A stretch of 64,000 nt of DNA from Cytophagales bacterium (GTDB taxonomy: Bacteria > Bacteroidota > Bacteroidia > Cytophagales > Cyclobacteriaceae): NCBI GenBank assembly GCA_020403045.1, contig JADBYK010000030.1, positions 18,702-82,701 of the forward strand, read 5' to 3'. The notes below the pieces were generated by a model that had not been told where the DNA came from, ran no database searches, and saw only the letters and a program-made list of their open reading frames with translations. The first letter of the stretch is position 1; the number at the start of each line of letters is the position of its first letter. The position numbers were made by a program, and so were the translations under genes. This document shows positions 1 to 9,765 of this stretch, one piece after another.

Positions 1-7
1 GCGCCTT

Positions 8-1264
8 TTGATTTACGACCGCTACGATATTTGGTCGCTCAATCCAAAAGGAGACGAAGCGCCTGTCAATCTTACTAAGATTGGCCGCACGGAAAAGATT
101 CGATTCCGTTATGTTCGTCTTGATAATGAAGAAAGATTTATCAATCCCGACAAAGAATTTCTGTTGAGTGCATTTAATGAAACGACCAAGGCTGCGGGCT
201 ATTACAAACTCAATTTAAAAACCAATCAGCTGACCAAGTTAATGATGAGCGACCATCGCTATTCGTTTACTTCAAAAGCAAAAAATGCTAATCAGCTTTT
301 GTTCACTCGGGAAAGCTTCCGTGAATATCCCGATGTCTGGACCACCGATTTTTCATTTGTAACGCCAAAGAAGATAAGTGATGCCAATCCACAAATGAAA
401 AATTATTTCTGGGGTTCGGTAGAAAAAATTTCGTGGACATCACTTGATAATATTCCGTTAGAAGGTTTACTCTACAAACCGGAAGGTTTTGATCCAAAAA
501 AGAAGTATCCAATGATGGTATACTTCTACGAGAAGTATGCCGAGGATATTCATCAACATTACGCACCTGCGCCTATTCGATCGTTTATTAACTTCTCTTT
601 ATATGCCAGCAATGGCTATTTGGTTTTCGTACCAGACATCGTTTACAAAATTGGCTATCCAGGCGAGAGTGCACATAACTGCGTGTTGCCGGGTGTTACA
701 TCTTTGATAAGCAAAGGATTTGTAGATGAAAAACATATTGGAATACAAGGCCATAGTTGGGGAGGCTATCAAGCAGCTTATTTAATCACGCGCACTAATT
801 TATTTGCCGCTGCCGAAGCGGGTGCACCCGTAGTGAACATGATCAGTGCCTACGGTGGTGTGCGTTGGGAGAGTGGTTTGAGTAGAATGTTTCAATACGA
901 AAAATCACAAACGCGTTTGGGAGCTTCGCTTTGGGAGAAACCTCTACTGTATTTAGAGAACTCGCCCATTTTATTTGCAGATAAAATTCAAACTCCATTG
1001 ATGATGATGCACAATGATGCGGATGGCGCGGTGCCCTGGTACCAGGGCATTGAGTGTTACATGGCGTTACGCAGAATGAACAAGCCCGTGTGGATGCTGA
1101 ATTACAATGGACAGGGACACGGCCTTACACAACGGCAAGACCGCACCGACTTCGCTATAAGGATGATGCAGTTCTTCGATCACTATCTGAAAAATTCACC
1201 TATGCCTGTTTGGATGAAGGAGGGGATTCCTGCCGTTAATAAAAATGCATTAAAAGGGTATTAG
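8..1264 (+). CDS. S9 family prolyl oligopeptidase-like alpha/beta hydrolase, probably 5'-truncated by the window edge
   Basis: GHSWGGYQAAYL nucleophile motif, HNDADGAVPW and GQGHGL near the C-terminus; ORF opens at the window edge. Confidence 0.85.
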   Translation: MIYDRYDIWSLNPKGDEAPVNLTKIGRTEKIRFRYVRLDNEERFINPDKEFLLSAFNETTKAAGYYKLNLKTNQLTKLMMSDHRYSFTSKAKNANQLLFTRESFREYPDVWTTDFSFVTPKKISDANPQMKNYFWGSVEKISWTSLDNIPLEGLLYKPEGFDPKKKYPMMVYFYEKYAEDIHQHYAPAPIRSFINFSLYASNGYLVFVPDIVYKIGYPGESAHNCVLPGVTSLISKGFVDEKHIGIQGHSWGGYQAAYLITRTNLFAAAEAGAPVVNMISAYGGVRWESGLSRMFQYEKSQTRLGASLWEKPLLYLENSPILFADKIQTPLMMMHNDADGAVPWYQGIECYMALRRMNKPVWMLNYNGQGHGLTQRQDRTDFAIRMMQFFDHYLKNSPMPVWMKEGIPAVNKNALKGY

Positions 1265-1279
1265 CAGTAACTTGAAACA

Positions 1280-1810
1280 ATGAAAAAACTCAAGCTCGAA
1301 GAGCTAGGCCGCATCTCTGTAGATCAATTTAAAGAAACCCACAAAATTCCGGTTTGCATTCTGCTCGACAATGTTCGCAGCTTGCACAATGTTGGTTCTG
1401 CCTTTCGAACGGCAGATGCCTTTCGAATTGAAAAGATAGTACTGACAGGAATTACAGGCACTCCACCGCACCGCGAAATTCATAAAACGGCTTTGGGCGC
1501 CACCGAGTCTGTCTCTTGGGAGTATTCAGAAAGCACCCATGCTGCAATCCAACAGCTAAAGGCATCAGGCCATCTCATCGTGTTGATTGAACAAACCAAT
1601 GAAAGCTCGCCTCTTCAATCTTTTGCAATTGAACAAGGAAAAAAGTATTGCTTAGTATTCGGAAACGAAGTCAATGGGGTAAGCGATGAAGCCATCGAAC
1701 TGGGCGATGTAGCATTGGAGATTCCACAAAGTGGGACAAAACACTCGCTGAATATATCTGTTTGTGTTGGGATAGTGGCCTGGGAGTTTTTCAAAAAGAC
1801 ACGTTTATGA
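1280..1810 (+). CDS. TrmH/SpoU family RNA methyltransferase
   Basis: LLDNVRSLHNVGSAFRTADAF, LVFGNEVNGVSDE and IPQSGTKHSLNISVCVGI motifs. Confidence 0.92.
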   Translation: MKKLKLEELGRISVDQFKETHKIPVCILLDNVRSLHNVGSAFRTADAFRIEKIVLTGITGTPPHREIHKTALGATESVSWEYSESTHAAIQQLKASGHLIVLIEQTNESSPLQSFAIEQGKKYCLVFGNEVNGVSDEAIELGDVALEIPQSGTKHSLNISVCVGIVAWEFFKKTRL

Positions 1811-2280
1811 CCTTCGCCACCCTTGCTGAGATTAAGAAAGAACTGCAACAGGTAGATGCAGATTTGCTACAAACGCTTTGCCTCAGGCTTGCCAAGTATA
1901 AAAAAGAGAACAAAGAGTTGTTGGGCTACTTGCTCTTTGAATCGCAAAATGAGCCCAGCTACATTCGGCAAATCAAAGAAGATATCGACCTCCAATTTGA
2001 AGAACTGAAGGATCGCAATTTGTACATCGTAAAAAAGATGTTGCGGAAGATACTTCGGTATACGAATCGACACATCAAGTATTCTACCCATGACGAAACG
2101 GACTTAGAATTGCGAATCTATTTTTGCGAGAAAGTAAAAGCTGCCAAAATCCCATTGGCTACCACCGCCACGCTTTTTAATCTTTATCAGGGGCAATTAA
2201 ATAAGATTAATGCGATCGTATCCAAATTGCCGGAAGATTTGCAAAGTGACTATGCCAGAGCCATTGCGGCCATTTCTTGA
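1807..2280 (+). CDS. Conserved hypothetical protein (start trimmed to ATG 1807)
   Basis: ORF 1762..2280; the internal ATG after the upstream gene is the more plausible start. Confidence 0.65.
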   Translation: MTFATLAEIKKELQQVDADLLQTLCLRLAKYKKENKELLGYLLFESQNEPSYIRQIKEDIDLQFEELKDRNLYIVKKMLRKILRYTNRHIKYSTHDETDLELRIYFCEKVKAAKIPLATTATLFNLYQGQLNKINAIVSKLPEDLQSDYARAIAAIS

Positions 2281-2368
2281 ATCAATTCTGTGATTCGTTA
2301 ATTTGCTAATTTGAAAAGACATGTTGATCTTACCACATCAACAAATAGCCGAATCAACAAATTATAGC

Positions 2369-3970
2369 ATGACCTACGACTACATTATCATTGGTGCTGG
2401 CTCTGCCGGTTGTGTACTGGCTAATCGCCTCTCAGAAGATCCTTCCAAAACGGTGCTACTTATCGAAGCCGGAGGCAAAGACACCAAACCTGAAATCCAC
2501 ATCCCACAGGCCTATCTAAAACTTCATCACAGCAACGTGGATTGGAATTGCTATTGGACGGAGCCGCAGAAGCATTTAGATAACCGTAAAATCTATCACC
2601 CAAGAGGTAAAGTACTCGGGGGTTCCAGCTCCACCAATGCCATGGCCTACATTCGTGGGCAGCGAGAAGATTATGATCACTGGAAAAATTTGGGCAACGA
2701 AGGTTGGGGCTATGAAGAGGTGTTGCCGTATTTCAAAAAGTCAGAGCATAATGAGCAGTTCGAAAATGAGTTTCACGCCAAACACGGTTTGCTTAACGTA
2801 ACTCAGGCGTATTGGTATCACACTCAAATGGGTGAGGCCTTTATCAACGCATGTAATGAAAAAGGAATACGCCTGAACAACGATGTGAATGGTGAAATTC
2901 AGGAAGGAGCCGGATGGTTTCAATACACGATGAAAGACAGCAAGCGCTTTAGCGCAGCAAAAGCATTTCTGGTGCCTGCATTGAAACGTAAAAACCTTAC
3001 GGTGATGACAGGTGCGCTTTGCAAAAAGATTGTAGTGGAGAGCGATCGAGCAACAGGCATTGAATTTATGACGAGCCGAAGCAACACGTTGATCGCACGG
3101 GCGCGCAAAGAAGTGATTGTAAGTGCGGGTGCTTTTGAGTCTCCCAAGTTGCTGATGCTTTCGGGCATCGGTGAAAAGAGCGAATTAAAAAAACATGGCA
3201 TCGATGTCAAGAAAGAGCTGCCAGGAGTGGGAAAAAATCTGCATGATCACATTTTTTATCCTGTTAGCAGTTTAACCACCATCAAGTCGAATAATTATTA
3301 TTTGCCTTGGTATCGTCAAGCAGTAGCCTTGGTAGAGTTTCTTTTTACAAAGAGTGGCCCGATGTCAATTGGTCCATTAGAAGCAGTTGCGTTTGTCAAG
3401 TCCTCATCTGAAAAAATCCGCCCAGACATACAATTTCAATTTACTCCTACCAATGCTGGTACAGATAAAATTGCCAATATGTACGACATGAGTTCATTTC
3501 CTTCTGCTGATGGTTATTCCATTTTTCCGGCACAAGTTAGACCGGAAAGTCGCGGGTATGTAGCGTTACAGTCGGCTGATTTTTCGGCTGCCCCGATAAT
3601 CGACCCGAATTACTTAAGGGAAGAACTGGACAAAAAGATACAAGTTGCCGGAGGCAGAAAGGCATTGGAAGTTTTAGAGGCAGATGCATTTGCTTCCATC
3701 CGTATCAAAACCCATTTACCTAAACAACGTGATTCGGACGAAGCCTGGTTGGCACATATTCGCGAATCGGCAGAATGTATCTATCATCCGGTAGGCACGT
3801 GCAAAATGGGAGTCGATGAAATGGCGGTGGTTGATCCACAGCTTAGAGTAAAAGGCATTTCCAATCTTAGAGTGATTGATGCTTCGATCATGCCCACGAT
3901 CAGCAGTGGTAATACCAATGCGCCAACGATAATGATTGCGGAGAAGGGGGCGGATTTAATAAAAGCGTAG
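2369..3970 (+). CDS. GMC family oxidoreductase (choline dehydrogenase-like)
   Basis: YDYIIIGAGSAGCVLANRLSED FAD motif, GGSSSTNAMAYIRG, C-terminal HPVGTCKMG; start moved to 2369. Confidence 0.93.
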   Translation: MTYDYIIIGAGSAGCVLANRLSEDPSKTVLLIEAGGKDTKPEIHIPQAYLKLHHSNVDWNCYWTEPQKHLDNRKIYHPRGKVLGGSSSTNAMAYIRGQREDYDHWKNLGNEGWGYEEVLPYFKKSEHNEQFENEFHAKHGLLNVTQAYWYHTQMGEAFINACNEKGIRLNNDVNGEIQEGAGWFQYTMKDSKRFSAAKAFLVPALKRKNLTVMTGALCKKIVVESDRATGIEFMTSRSNTLIARARKEVIVSAGAFESPKLLMLSGIGEKSELKKHGIDVKKELPGVGKNLHDHIFYPVSSLTTIKSNNYYLPWYRQAVALVEFLFTKSGPMSIGPLEAVAFVKSSSEKIRPDIQFQFTPTNAGTDKIANMYDMSSFPSADGYSIFPAQVRPESRGYVALQSADFSAAPIIDPNYLREELDKKIQVAGGRKALEVLEADAFASIRIKTHLPKQRDSDEAWLAHIRESAECIYHPVGTCKMGVDEMAVVDPQLRVKGISNLRVIDASIMPTISSGNTNAPTIMIAEKGADLIKA

Positions 3971-3996
3971 ATTGAATTTCATTTATTTTCATTGCA

Positions 3997-5484
3997 ATGA
4001 TTAATATTTTTTTATCCCATTCCTATAAGCGATTTATACGTTCTGTTGCCTTTGGTAGAGAATTAACGAAAGGAATTTTCATGGCCTTATTGGCCCTAAT
4101 GCTCATTGCTTACGCATTGATAGCGGGCTTCGCTTTGGATGGGCTAGTCACCAAAGTATTTGAACAACCAGATAGTTTGCTTTTTGTCAACCGATTGTTG
4201 CTCTACTATTTTGTGTTTGAGTTCGTGATGCGCTACTTCATGCAAAATGTGCCGGCACTCGATGTTCAACCGTATTTGCATTTGCCGATTAAGCGAACTT
4301 TGATCGCTCATTTTCTGCTTTCAAAATCATGGCTCCATGTTTTTAACAGCATTGTACTTCTACTTTTTACCCCTTTTGCTTTTACGGTGGTGGCTGGCCG
4401 GGTTGGCACAACATACGCATTAGGTTGGCTGGGTTCTTTAGTCATTTTGAGTTGGGTGTTGCACTATTTGGTGATTTTTTATAAAAAGAAACTAGATGAT
4501 AGCATATGGGGTATCATTGCATTTGGGAGTGCGTTTGGATCTTTGGGGGCAGCGGATTACTTCCAATGGTTCAAATTATCTGATGTATCCGCCATTGTTT
4601 TCCGGGCGTCATCGACCATTTGGTATGTTTTGGTTACCGGTTTGATCTTGTTCTTCTTTTTATACCGGCTCAATTTTCAGAGCTTTGTTTCAAGTCTTTA
4701 TGGTGATGACTGGAGTAATAAAAAAAACAGTGCGACTGAGTGGGGGAAGTATAGCGACTGGCAATTTCTAAAAGGCTTTGGTGCGTATGGAGAGTGGATT
4801 AGCCTAGAAATTAAACTAATACTTCGGAACAAACGACCACGAACGTTTTTATTCCTTAGTGGATTTTTACTGTTGTATGGATTGATTTTTTATAATGATG
4901 GAGGCAACAGTCAAAAGATGCCAGGCTTTTCTTTATTTGTCGCCACGTTCATTACCGGGGCTTTCATGATTAACTACGGACAATTATTGTTTAGCTGGCA
5001 AGGTTGTCATTTCGATTTTACTCTTACGAGGCCCATTTCAGTTCGGCATTTTATTGAATCGAAATATTGGTTGTTGAGTGCTACCATGTTAATTGCGTTT
5101 GTGTTGAGCTTGCCATATGCTTATTTCGGATGGAAGATTATTTTAGTACATCTGGCAATAATGCTCTTCAATATGGGGATCAATGTTTTTATCATGATGA
5201 ATATTGCCATGTGGGGCCCTAAAAGAATAGATTTAAAAAATGGGGATATCTTCAACTACGAAGGCATAGGAGCTGCTCAGTATGTAATGGCATTTCCCAT
5301 TTTACTGGCGCCATATGTTTTCTATTTGCCGTTTAGTTTTCTGGTTTCTTCAGAAGTAGGGATATTAGCGGTTGGGTCAGTGGGATTGACCGGGTTCGCA
5401 TTGCGACCCTATCTTATAAATCTTACAACGAAAAGACTAGAGAATAGAAAGTACTTAATTGCCGCAGGTTTCCGCAAAGAGTAA
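3997..5484 (+). CDS. Multi-pass membrane protein, ABC-2-type permease (DUF5687-like)
   Basis: Many hydrophobic segments; followed immediately by an ABC ATPase gene. Confidence 0.75.
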   Translation: MINIFLSHSYKRFIRSVAFGRELTKGIFMALLALMLIAYALIAGFALDGLVTKVFEQPDSLLFVNRLLLYYFVFEFVMRYFMQNVPALDVQPYLHLPIKRTLIAHFLLSKSWLHVFNSIVLLLFTPFAFTVVAGRVGTTYALGWLGSLVILSWVLHYLVIFYKKKLDDSIWGIIAFGSAFGSLGAADYFQWFKLSDVSAIVFRASSTIWYVLVTGLILFFFLYRLNFQSFVSSLYGDDWSNKKNSATEWGKYSDWQFLKGFGAYGEWISLEIKLILRNKRPRTFLFLSGFLLLYGLIFYNDGGNSQKMPGFSLFVATFITGAFMINYGQLLFSWQGCHFDFTLTRPISVRHFIESKYWLLSATMLIAFVLSLPYAYFGWKIILVHLAIMLFNMGINVFIMMNIAMWGPKRIDLKNGDIFNYEGIGAAQYVMAFPILLAPYVFYLPFSFLVSSEVGILAVGSVGLTGFALRPYLINLTTKRLENRKYLIAAGFRKE

Positions 5485-5494
5485 ATTTAAATCT

Positions 5495-6187
5495 ATGATT
5501 GAGATAAAGGGACTCAAAAAAATTTATAAGAACGTTACTGTTATTGACATCGAACAGCTTTCTATCAGTAACAATGAAAGCTTTGGTTTGGTTGGCAACA
5601 ATGGTGCTGGCAAAACAACTTTGTTTCGCATGATGCTCGATTTGGTAAAACCCACCGAAGGCATCGTAATCATCGATGGAAAAAATGTGCAAGGCAGCGA
5701 TGAGTGGAAAAAGCAAGTGGGTTCTTTTTTAGATGAAGGGTTTTTGATTCCCTACCTCACCCCGAACGAATACTTTCGTTTTGTTGGGAACCTGCACGGC
5801 TACAGCACGGCCGATTTAAAGGCTTTCTTAGAAAAGTTCGAAGTCATTTTTCATGGAGAAATTAACGGTCAGAACAAATACATTGGAGATTTATCAAAAG
5901 GGAATTTGAAAAAGGTAGGTATTGCAGCCTCCTTCATTGGCAATCCACAAATAATTATGCTGGACGAACCGTTTGAAAACCTAGACCCTACTTCGCAAAT
6001 CCGGTTGAAGGAATTATTGCAAGCTGAACGCAAACTCCGCCAAGTCACTTACTTGATCTCTAGCCACGACTTAAACCACGTGACCGAAATTTGCGACCGT
6101 ATTGTGTTGCTTGAAAAAGGGAAAGTAATCAAAGATCTGCGCGGTAGCAATACGTTAGCCGAACTGGAGTCGTATTTTAAAGGTTAG
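5495..6187 (+). CDS. ABC transporter ATP-binding protein
   Basis: Walker A GNNGAGKTT, LSKGNLKKVG signature, Walker B IIMLDEPF. Confidence 0.93.
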   Translation: MIEIKGLKKIYKNVTVIDIEQLSISNNESFGLVGNNGAGKTTLFRMMLDLVKPTEGIVIIDGKNVQGSDEWKKQVGSFLDEGFLIPYLTPNEYFRFVGNLHGYSTADLKAFLEKFEVIFHGEINGQNKYIGDLSKGNLKKVGIAASFIGNPQIIMLDEPFENLDPTSQIRLKELLQAERKLRQVTYLISSHDLNHVTEICDRIVLLEKGKVIKDLRGSNTLAELESYFKG

Positions 6188-6221
6188 CACCTAGTCTAAG
6201 TTGAATTTTTACAAAACAGCT

Positions 6222-7223
6222 ATGAAAGCCCGATCCGTTTTATCGATCGTATTACTGAGTCTTATTTGCTCGTGTGGGAAAGAAAGCAACCCAGCCCCTT
6301 CGCAAACTTTTGTCACCGGTTGGAATGAAAACTTGACCCTCAAGATCGGTTCGCAAACTCGATATTTTAGAGTTTATCAGCCCGCAGGGTTAGTCTCCAA
6401 CGCTCCCGTTTTGATTTTGCTTCACGGAGGGGGGCAGAGCATGACCGATATTTTTGAAACCACTGCGGGAGGTACGCGCGTGTGGACTACTGTGGCAGAC
6501 GAGGAAAAGTTTTTATTGCTTGTTCCCAATGGGTTTGAGGAAGCTACAAAAAGCGCGAATGGCAATAATCAAAATTGGAATGATTGCCGGCCACTCACAT
6601 CTGCGAATCCTGGATATACGAGTCAAGATGATGTTACGTTTATCAGTGAGTTAATTGAGTGGACAAAAAAATCATTTAGTGTAGACAACACGAGATTTTA
6701 TGTAACCGGTTCTTCCAATGGCGGGCTTTTAGGCTATCGATTGGCAACCGAGCTTAATTCGAAGATTGCTGCAATTGCTTCCTTCATAGCAAATCACCCT
6801 TCTCCCAACGAATGCACCGCACCGTCCGCGCCCATGCCTATAATGATTTGCGTGGGAACGCTCGACCCGCTGATGCCATTTTTGGGAGGCAATGTATCAG
6901 CCAGCAATCGAGGCACGGTGCTATCGGCTGCTGAAACTCTTACCTTTTGGTTGGCTGCCAATGGGGTATCCTCATCAGATTTTGTGTTGACCAACCTTCC
7001 AGACATCAATACAAACGACAACAGCACGATTGTGAAGCGATCTTACGCAGCTTCCAATCCAGCAAAAGAAATTGAATTTTATACTGTTGTGGGTGGTGGT
7101 CATAACATGCCTTCTATCGCTAACCCATTGTCTACATTAGCTCAAACAGCGGTTGGGCCGCAAAACCAAGACATCGAAGGCGCACGGGTAGCGTGGAATT
7201 TTTTGAAGCGACACAAAAAATAG
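6222..7223 (+). CDS. Lipoprotein esterase, PHB depolymerase/feruloyl esterase-like
   Basis: Lipobox-like LICSC, LLHGGGQS oxyanion region, VTGSSNGGLL nucleophile, GGGHNMP. Confidence 0.8.
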   Translation: MKARSVLSIVLLSLICSCGKESNPAPSQTFVTGWNENLTLKIGSQTRYFRVYQPAGLVSNAPVLILLHGGGQSMTDIFETTAGGTRVWTTVADEEKFLLLVPNGFEEATKSANGNNQNWNDCRPLTSANPGYTSQDDVTFISELIEWTKKSFSVDNTRFYVTGSSNGGLLGYRLATELNSKIAAIASFIANHPSPNECTAPSAPMPIMICVGTLDPLMPFLGGNVSASNRGTVLSAAETLTFWLAANGVSSSDFVLTNLPDINTNDNSTIVKRSYAASNPAKEIEFYTVVGGGHNMPSIANPLSTLAQTAVGPQNQDIEGARVAWNFLKRHKK

Positions 7224-7258
7224 CCAACTTTTTTGTTCCCATTTTTATTAACCTTAAG

Positions 7259-8182
7259 ATGAACCGATTTCTACTCCTCTTTTTACTAATTCCATTTGCT
7301 TGTGGAGATAAATCGACAACCGATGGTACTCCTGCACAAGATATTTCAACTTTGATTATGCCCAAGCAAACGGATGCAGGCTATTCATCTAGTGACTTAG
7401 AGCATTACGTAGTAAGAAATAATAAAATACATATAAACAAACTGCTGCTTTTCATCGGAGGAAGCTTCAGTGTGCCTAAAGATTATTATTTTATTTGTAA
7501 CCAAGCGGCTACGTTTGGGTTGGATGTAATCAGCCTGTCTTACCCCAATAATGTAGCTACAGCTTCCCTTGGCACAAGTACTGACCCTATGATTTTTGAT
7601 AACTACCGAGAGGAAATCTGTTTAGGTAACCCAGCAAGCAATGTAGTTTCAGTAGATGTATTCAACTCTGTCAACACACGAGCAACCAAGCTGGTCGTTT
7701 ATCTTAAAGCCACCTTCCCTAACGAAAATTGGGGGCAATACCTAACCACGAGTAATACCTTGCAATGGAGTAAAGTAGTCGTTGCAGGGCATTCACAAGG
7801 TTCGGGCCACGCCTGTTACTTAGGAAAAAAGAATCTAGTAGACAGAGTGGTCATGCTCTCCGGCCCCAATGATTACAGCACCCATTTTAGTGCTCCCGGA
7901 AATTGGCTTGCGGTAAGTGGACTTACCCCATTGACAAAACATTTTGCACTACTTCATGCGAAAGACGAAATTATAGCTTTCGATTATCAGGTAGCCAACT
8001 TGAGAGGCCTAGGATTGTTGGGTTTCAAACAAAACCCAACCCCTGTGGATAACTTGCCAAGTCCCTTTGATAATGCCGGGGTGCTGGCATTAGACATTTC
8101 CGCAAACTCGTTCCATGCCTCTACCGTTGGCCAAAACCCTATTTTGCCCGATGTGTGGAAGTATCTTTTTACCGCGGAGTAA
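7259..8182 (+). CDS. Putative lipoprotein with alpha/beta hydrolase fold
   Basis: Lipobox-like FACGD; VVAGHSQGSGHACYLG nucleophile elbow. Confidence 0.65.
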   Translation: MNRFLLLFLLIPFACGDKSTTDGTPAQDISTLIMPKQTDAGYSSSDLEHYVVRNNKIHINKLLLFIGGSFSVPKDYYFICNQAATFGLDVISLSYPNNVATASLGTSTDPMIFDNYREEICLGNPASNVVSVDVFNSVNTRATKLVVYLKATFPNENWGQYLTTSNTLQWSKVVVAGHSQGSGHACYLGKKNLVDRVVMLSGPNDYSTHFSAPGNWLAVSGLTPLTKHFALLHAKDEIIAFDYQVANLRGLGLLGFKQNPTPVDNLPSPFDNAGVLALDISANSFHASTVGQNPILPDVWKYLFTAE

Positions 8183-8244
8183 GTGAAATGGAATTTCCGC
8201 TTCGTAAACTTTTACGATCTTGATGAATATGTTTAGATTGCCCG

Positions 8245-9018
8245 ATGCTCCTGGCACTAGACATTGGAAATAGCGACATCACATTAGGTTTGTGGGTGAA
8301 TGAAAATTGGCTTCATCACTGGCGCATTCCCTCAAAACCCGACCAGCCCGAAATTTATTATGGTGTAAAAATCAGGGAGTTTTTTCTAGAGAGCACCGTT
8401 TCCCTCAATACAGTTCAAACGGTGGTGATCAGCAGCGTAGTACCGTCACTGAATGAAAAAATAAAAGGAGTCATTCGTACACTTTTTCAACAAGAGCCAA
8501 TTGTAGTTGGACCTAAAATTTATGACGCTCTACCCATCACCGTATTGAATCCGTATGAAATCGGCTCAGACCTGGTAGCTAACGCCATGGGGGCGTTTAT
8601 CAAATTCAAGCAAACCTGTATAGTTGTTGATTTCGGAACCGCACTTACGTTTACAACTGTGTCGGAAGAAGGAAAAATTCTGGGGGTTTCGATTGTACCT
8701 GGATTGCGAACGGCTCTTAAAGCGCTTACTCAAAATGCCGCAAAACTTTTCGATGTTCCGTTGGAAATGCCAACTTCTGCTTTGGGCACAAATACAGTTA
8801 CAGCCATTCAGTCAGGAATTGTAATAGGCTACGAGGGCCTGGTGAGAAAAATGGTAGAGGCTATCAGAATGGAACTAGGAATTGAATGTCCGGCTATTGC
8901 TACAGGTGGACTTTCATTTGTCATCACACCCCTAAGTTCCTTTTTCTTTGCCATAGACCCGTCTTTAACATTAGATGGGCTGCGCTACATTGCCAAAGTG
9001 GTCAAACCCGACTCCTAA
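8245..9018 (+). CDS. coaX: Type III pantothenate kinase
   Basis: LLALDIGNSDITLGL, NPYEIGSDLVANAMGA, VDFGTALTFT, GLRTALKALTQNAAKL motifs. Confidence 0.93.
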   Translation: MLLALDIGNSDITLGLWVNENWLHHWRIPSKPDQPEIYYGVKIREFFLESTVSLNTVQTVVISSVVPSLNEKIKGVIRTLFQQEPIVVGPKIYDALPITVLNPYEIGSDLVANAMGAFIKFKQTCIVVDFGTALTFTTVSEEGKILGVSIVPGLRTALKALTQNAAKLFDVPLEMPTSALGTNTVTAIQSGIVIGYEGLVRKMVEAIRMELGIECPAIATGGLSFVITPLSSFFFAIDPSLTLDGLRYIAKVVKPDS

Positions 9019-9036
9019 CATACTGAAACATACACG

Positions 9037-9738
9037 ATGAATATTTTTTTCCTTTTGGCGATAGCGTTGGCGCCAGGTGCAGCAATAGGCCTTTACATTT
9101 ATTGGAAGGATAAACATGAACGCGAGCCACTTGGTCTATTAGTAAAAAGTTTCTTCTTTGGAGTAATCAGTACCCTTATCACATTGCTGATTAGTTGGCC
9201 GATTAGCAGACTTGTTCCGCTAGATCCCACTAGCGTAACACAACAGGCCGTCCACGCATTTCTGTTGGTCGCATTAATCGAGGAGTTTAGCAAATTCATT
9301 TTTGTTAGGTGGGTATTGTATCCAAATAAAAACTTTAACGAACCTTTTGATGGTATTGTCTACTCTCTAACCGTCAGCTTAGGTTTTGCCGGGCTTGAAA
9401 ATATTTTATATGTGATGGATGGGGGCATGGAGACAGCAATACTTCGCATGTTTACGGCCGTGCCTGCTCATGCGTCTTTTGGCGTGCTAATGGGATATTT
9501 TTTAGGCAAGGCAAAGTTTGAACATAAAAAAGCTCATTATGCAATTTATGCTTTAGGTGTTGCCACACTTTTTCATGGAGCCTATGATTATTTTTGGTTC
9601 ATTTCCTATGTGCCAGGCATCTGGATCGGAGCTGTGATATCCTTAATCATTGGTATCGTTTTGTCTCGAAGAGCAATACACATTCACCAACAAGCTTCGC
9701 CCTTCATTGGACGGGCATCTGAAGAGGACCTTGGCTGA
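9037..9738 (+). CDS. PrsW family intramembrane metalloprotease
   Basis: ALIEEFSKF, GFAGLENILY, VPAHASFGVLMGYF, FHGAYDY motifs. Confidence 0.88.
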   Translation: MNIFFLLAIALAPGAAIGLYIYWKDKHEREPLGLLVKSFFFGVISTLITLLISWPISRLVPLDPTSVTQQAVHAFLLVALIEEFSKFIFVRWVLYPNKNFNEPFDGIVYSLTVSLGFAGLENILYVMDGGMETAILRMFTAVPAHASFGVLMGYFLGKAKFEHKKAHYAIYALGVATLFHGAYDYFWFISYVPGIWIGAVISLIIGIVLSRRAIHIHQQASPFIGRASEEDLG

Positions 9739-9765
9739 AGATGGTTTATTGTGTAAATTATAAGC

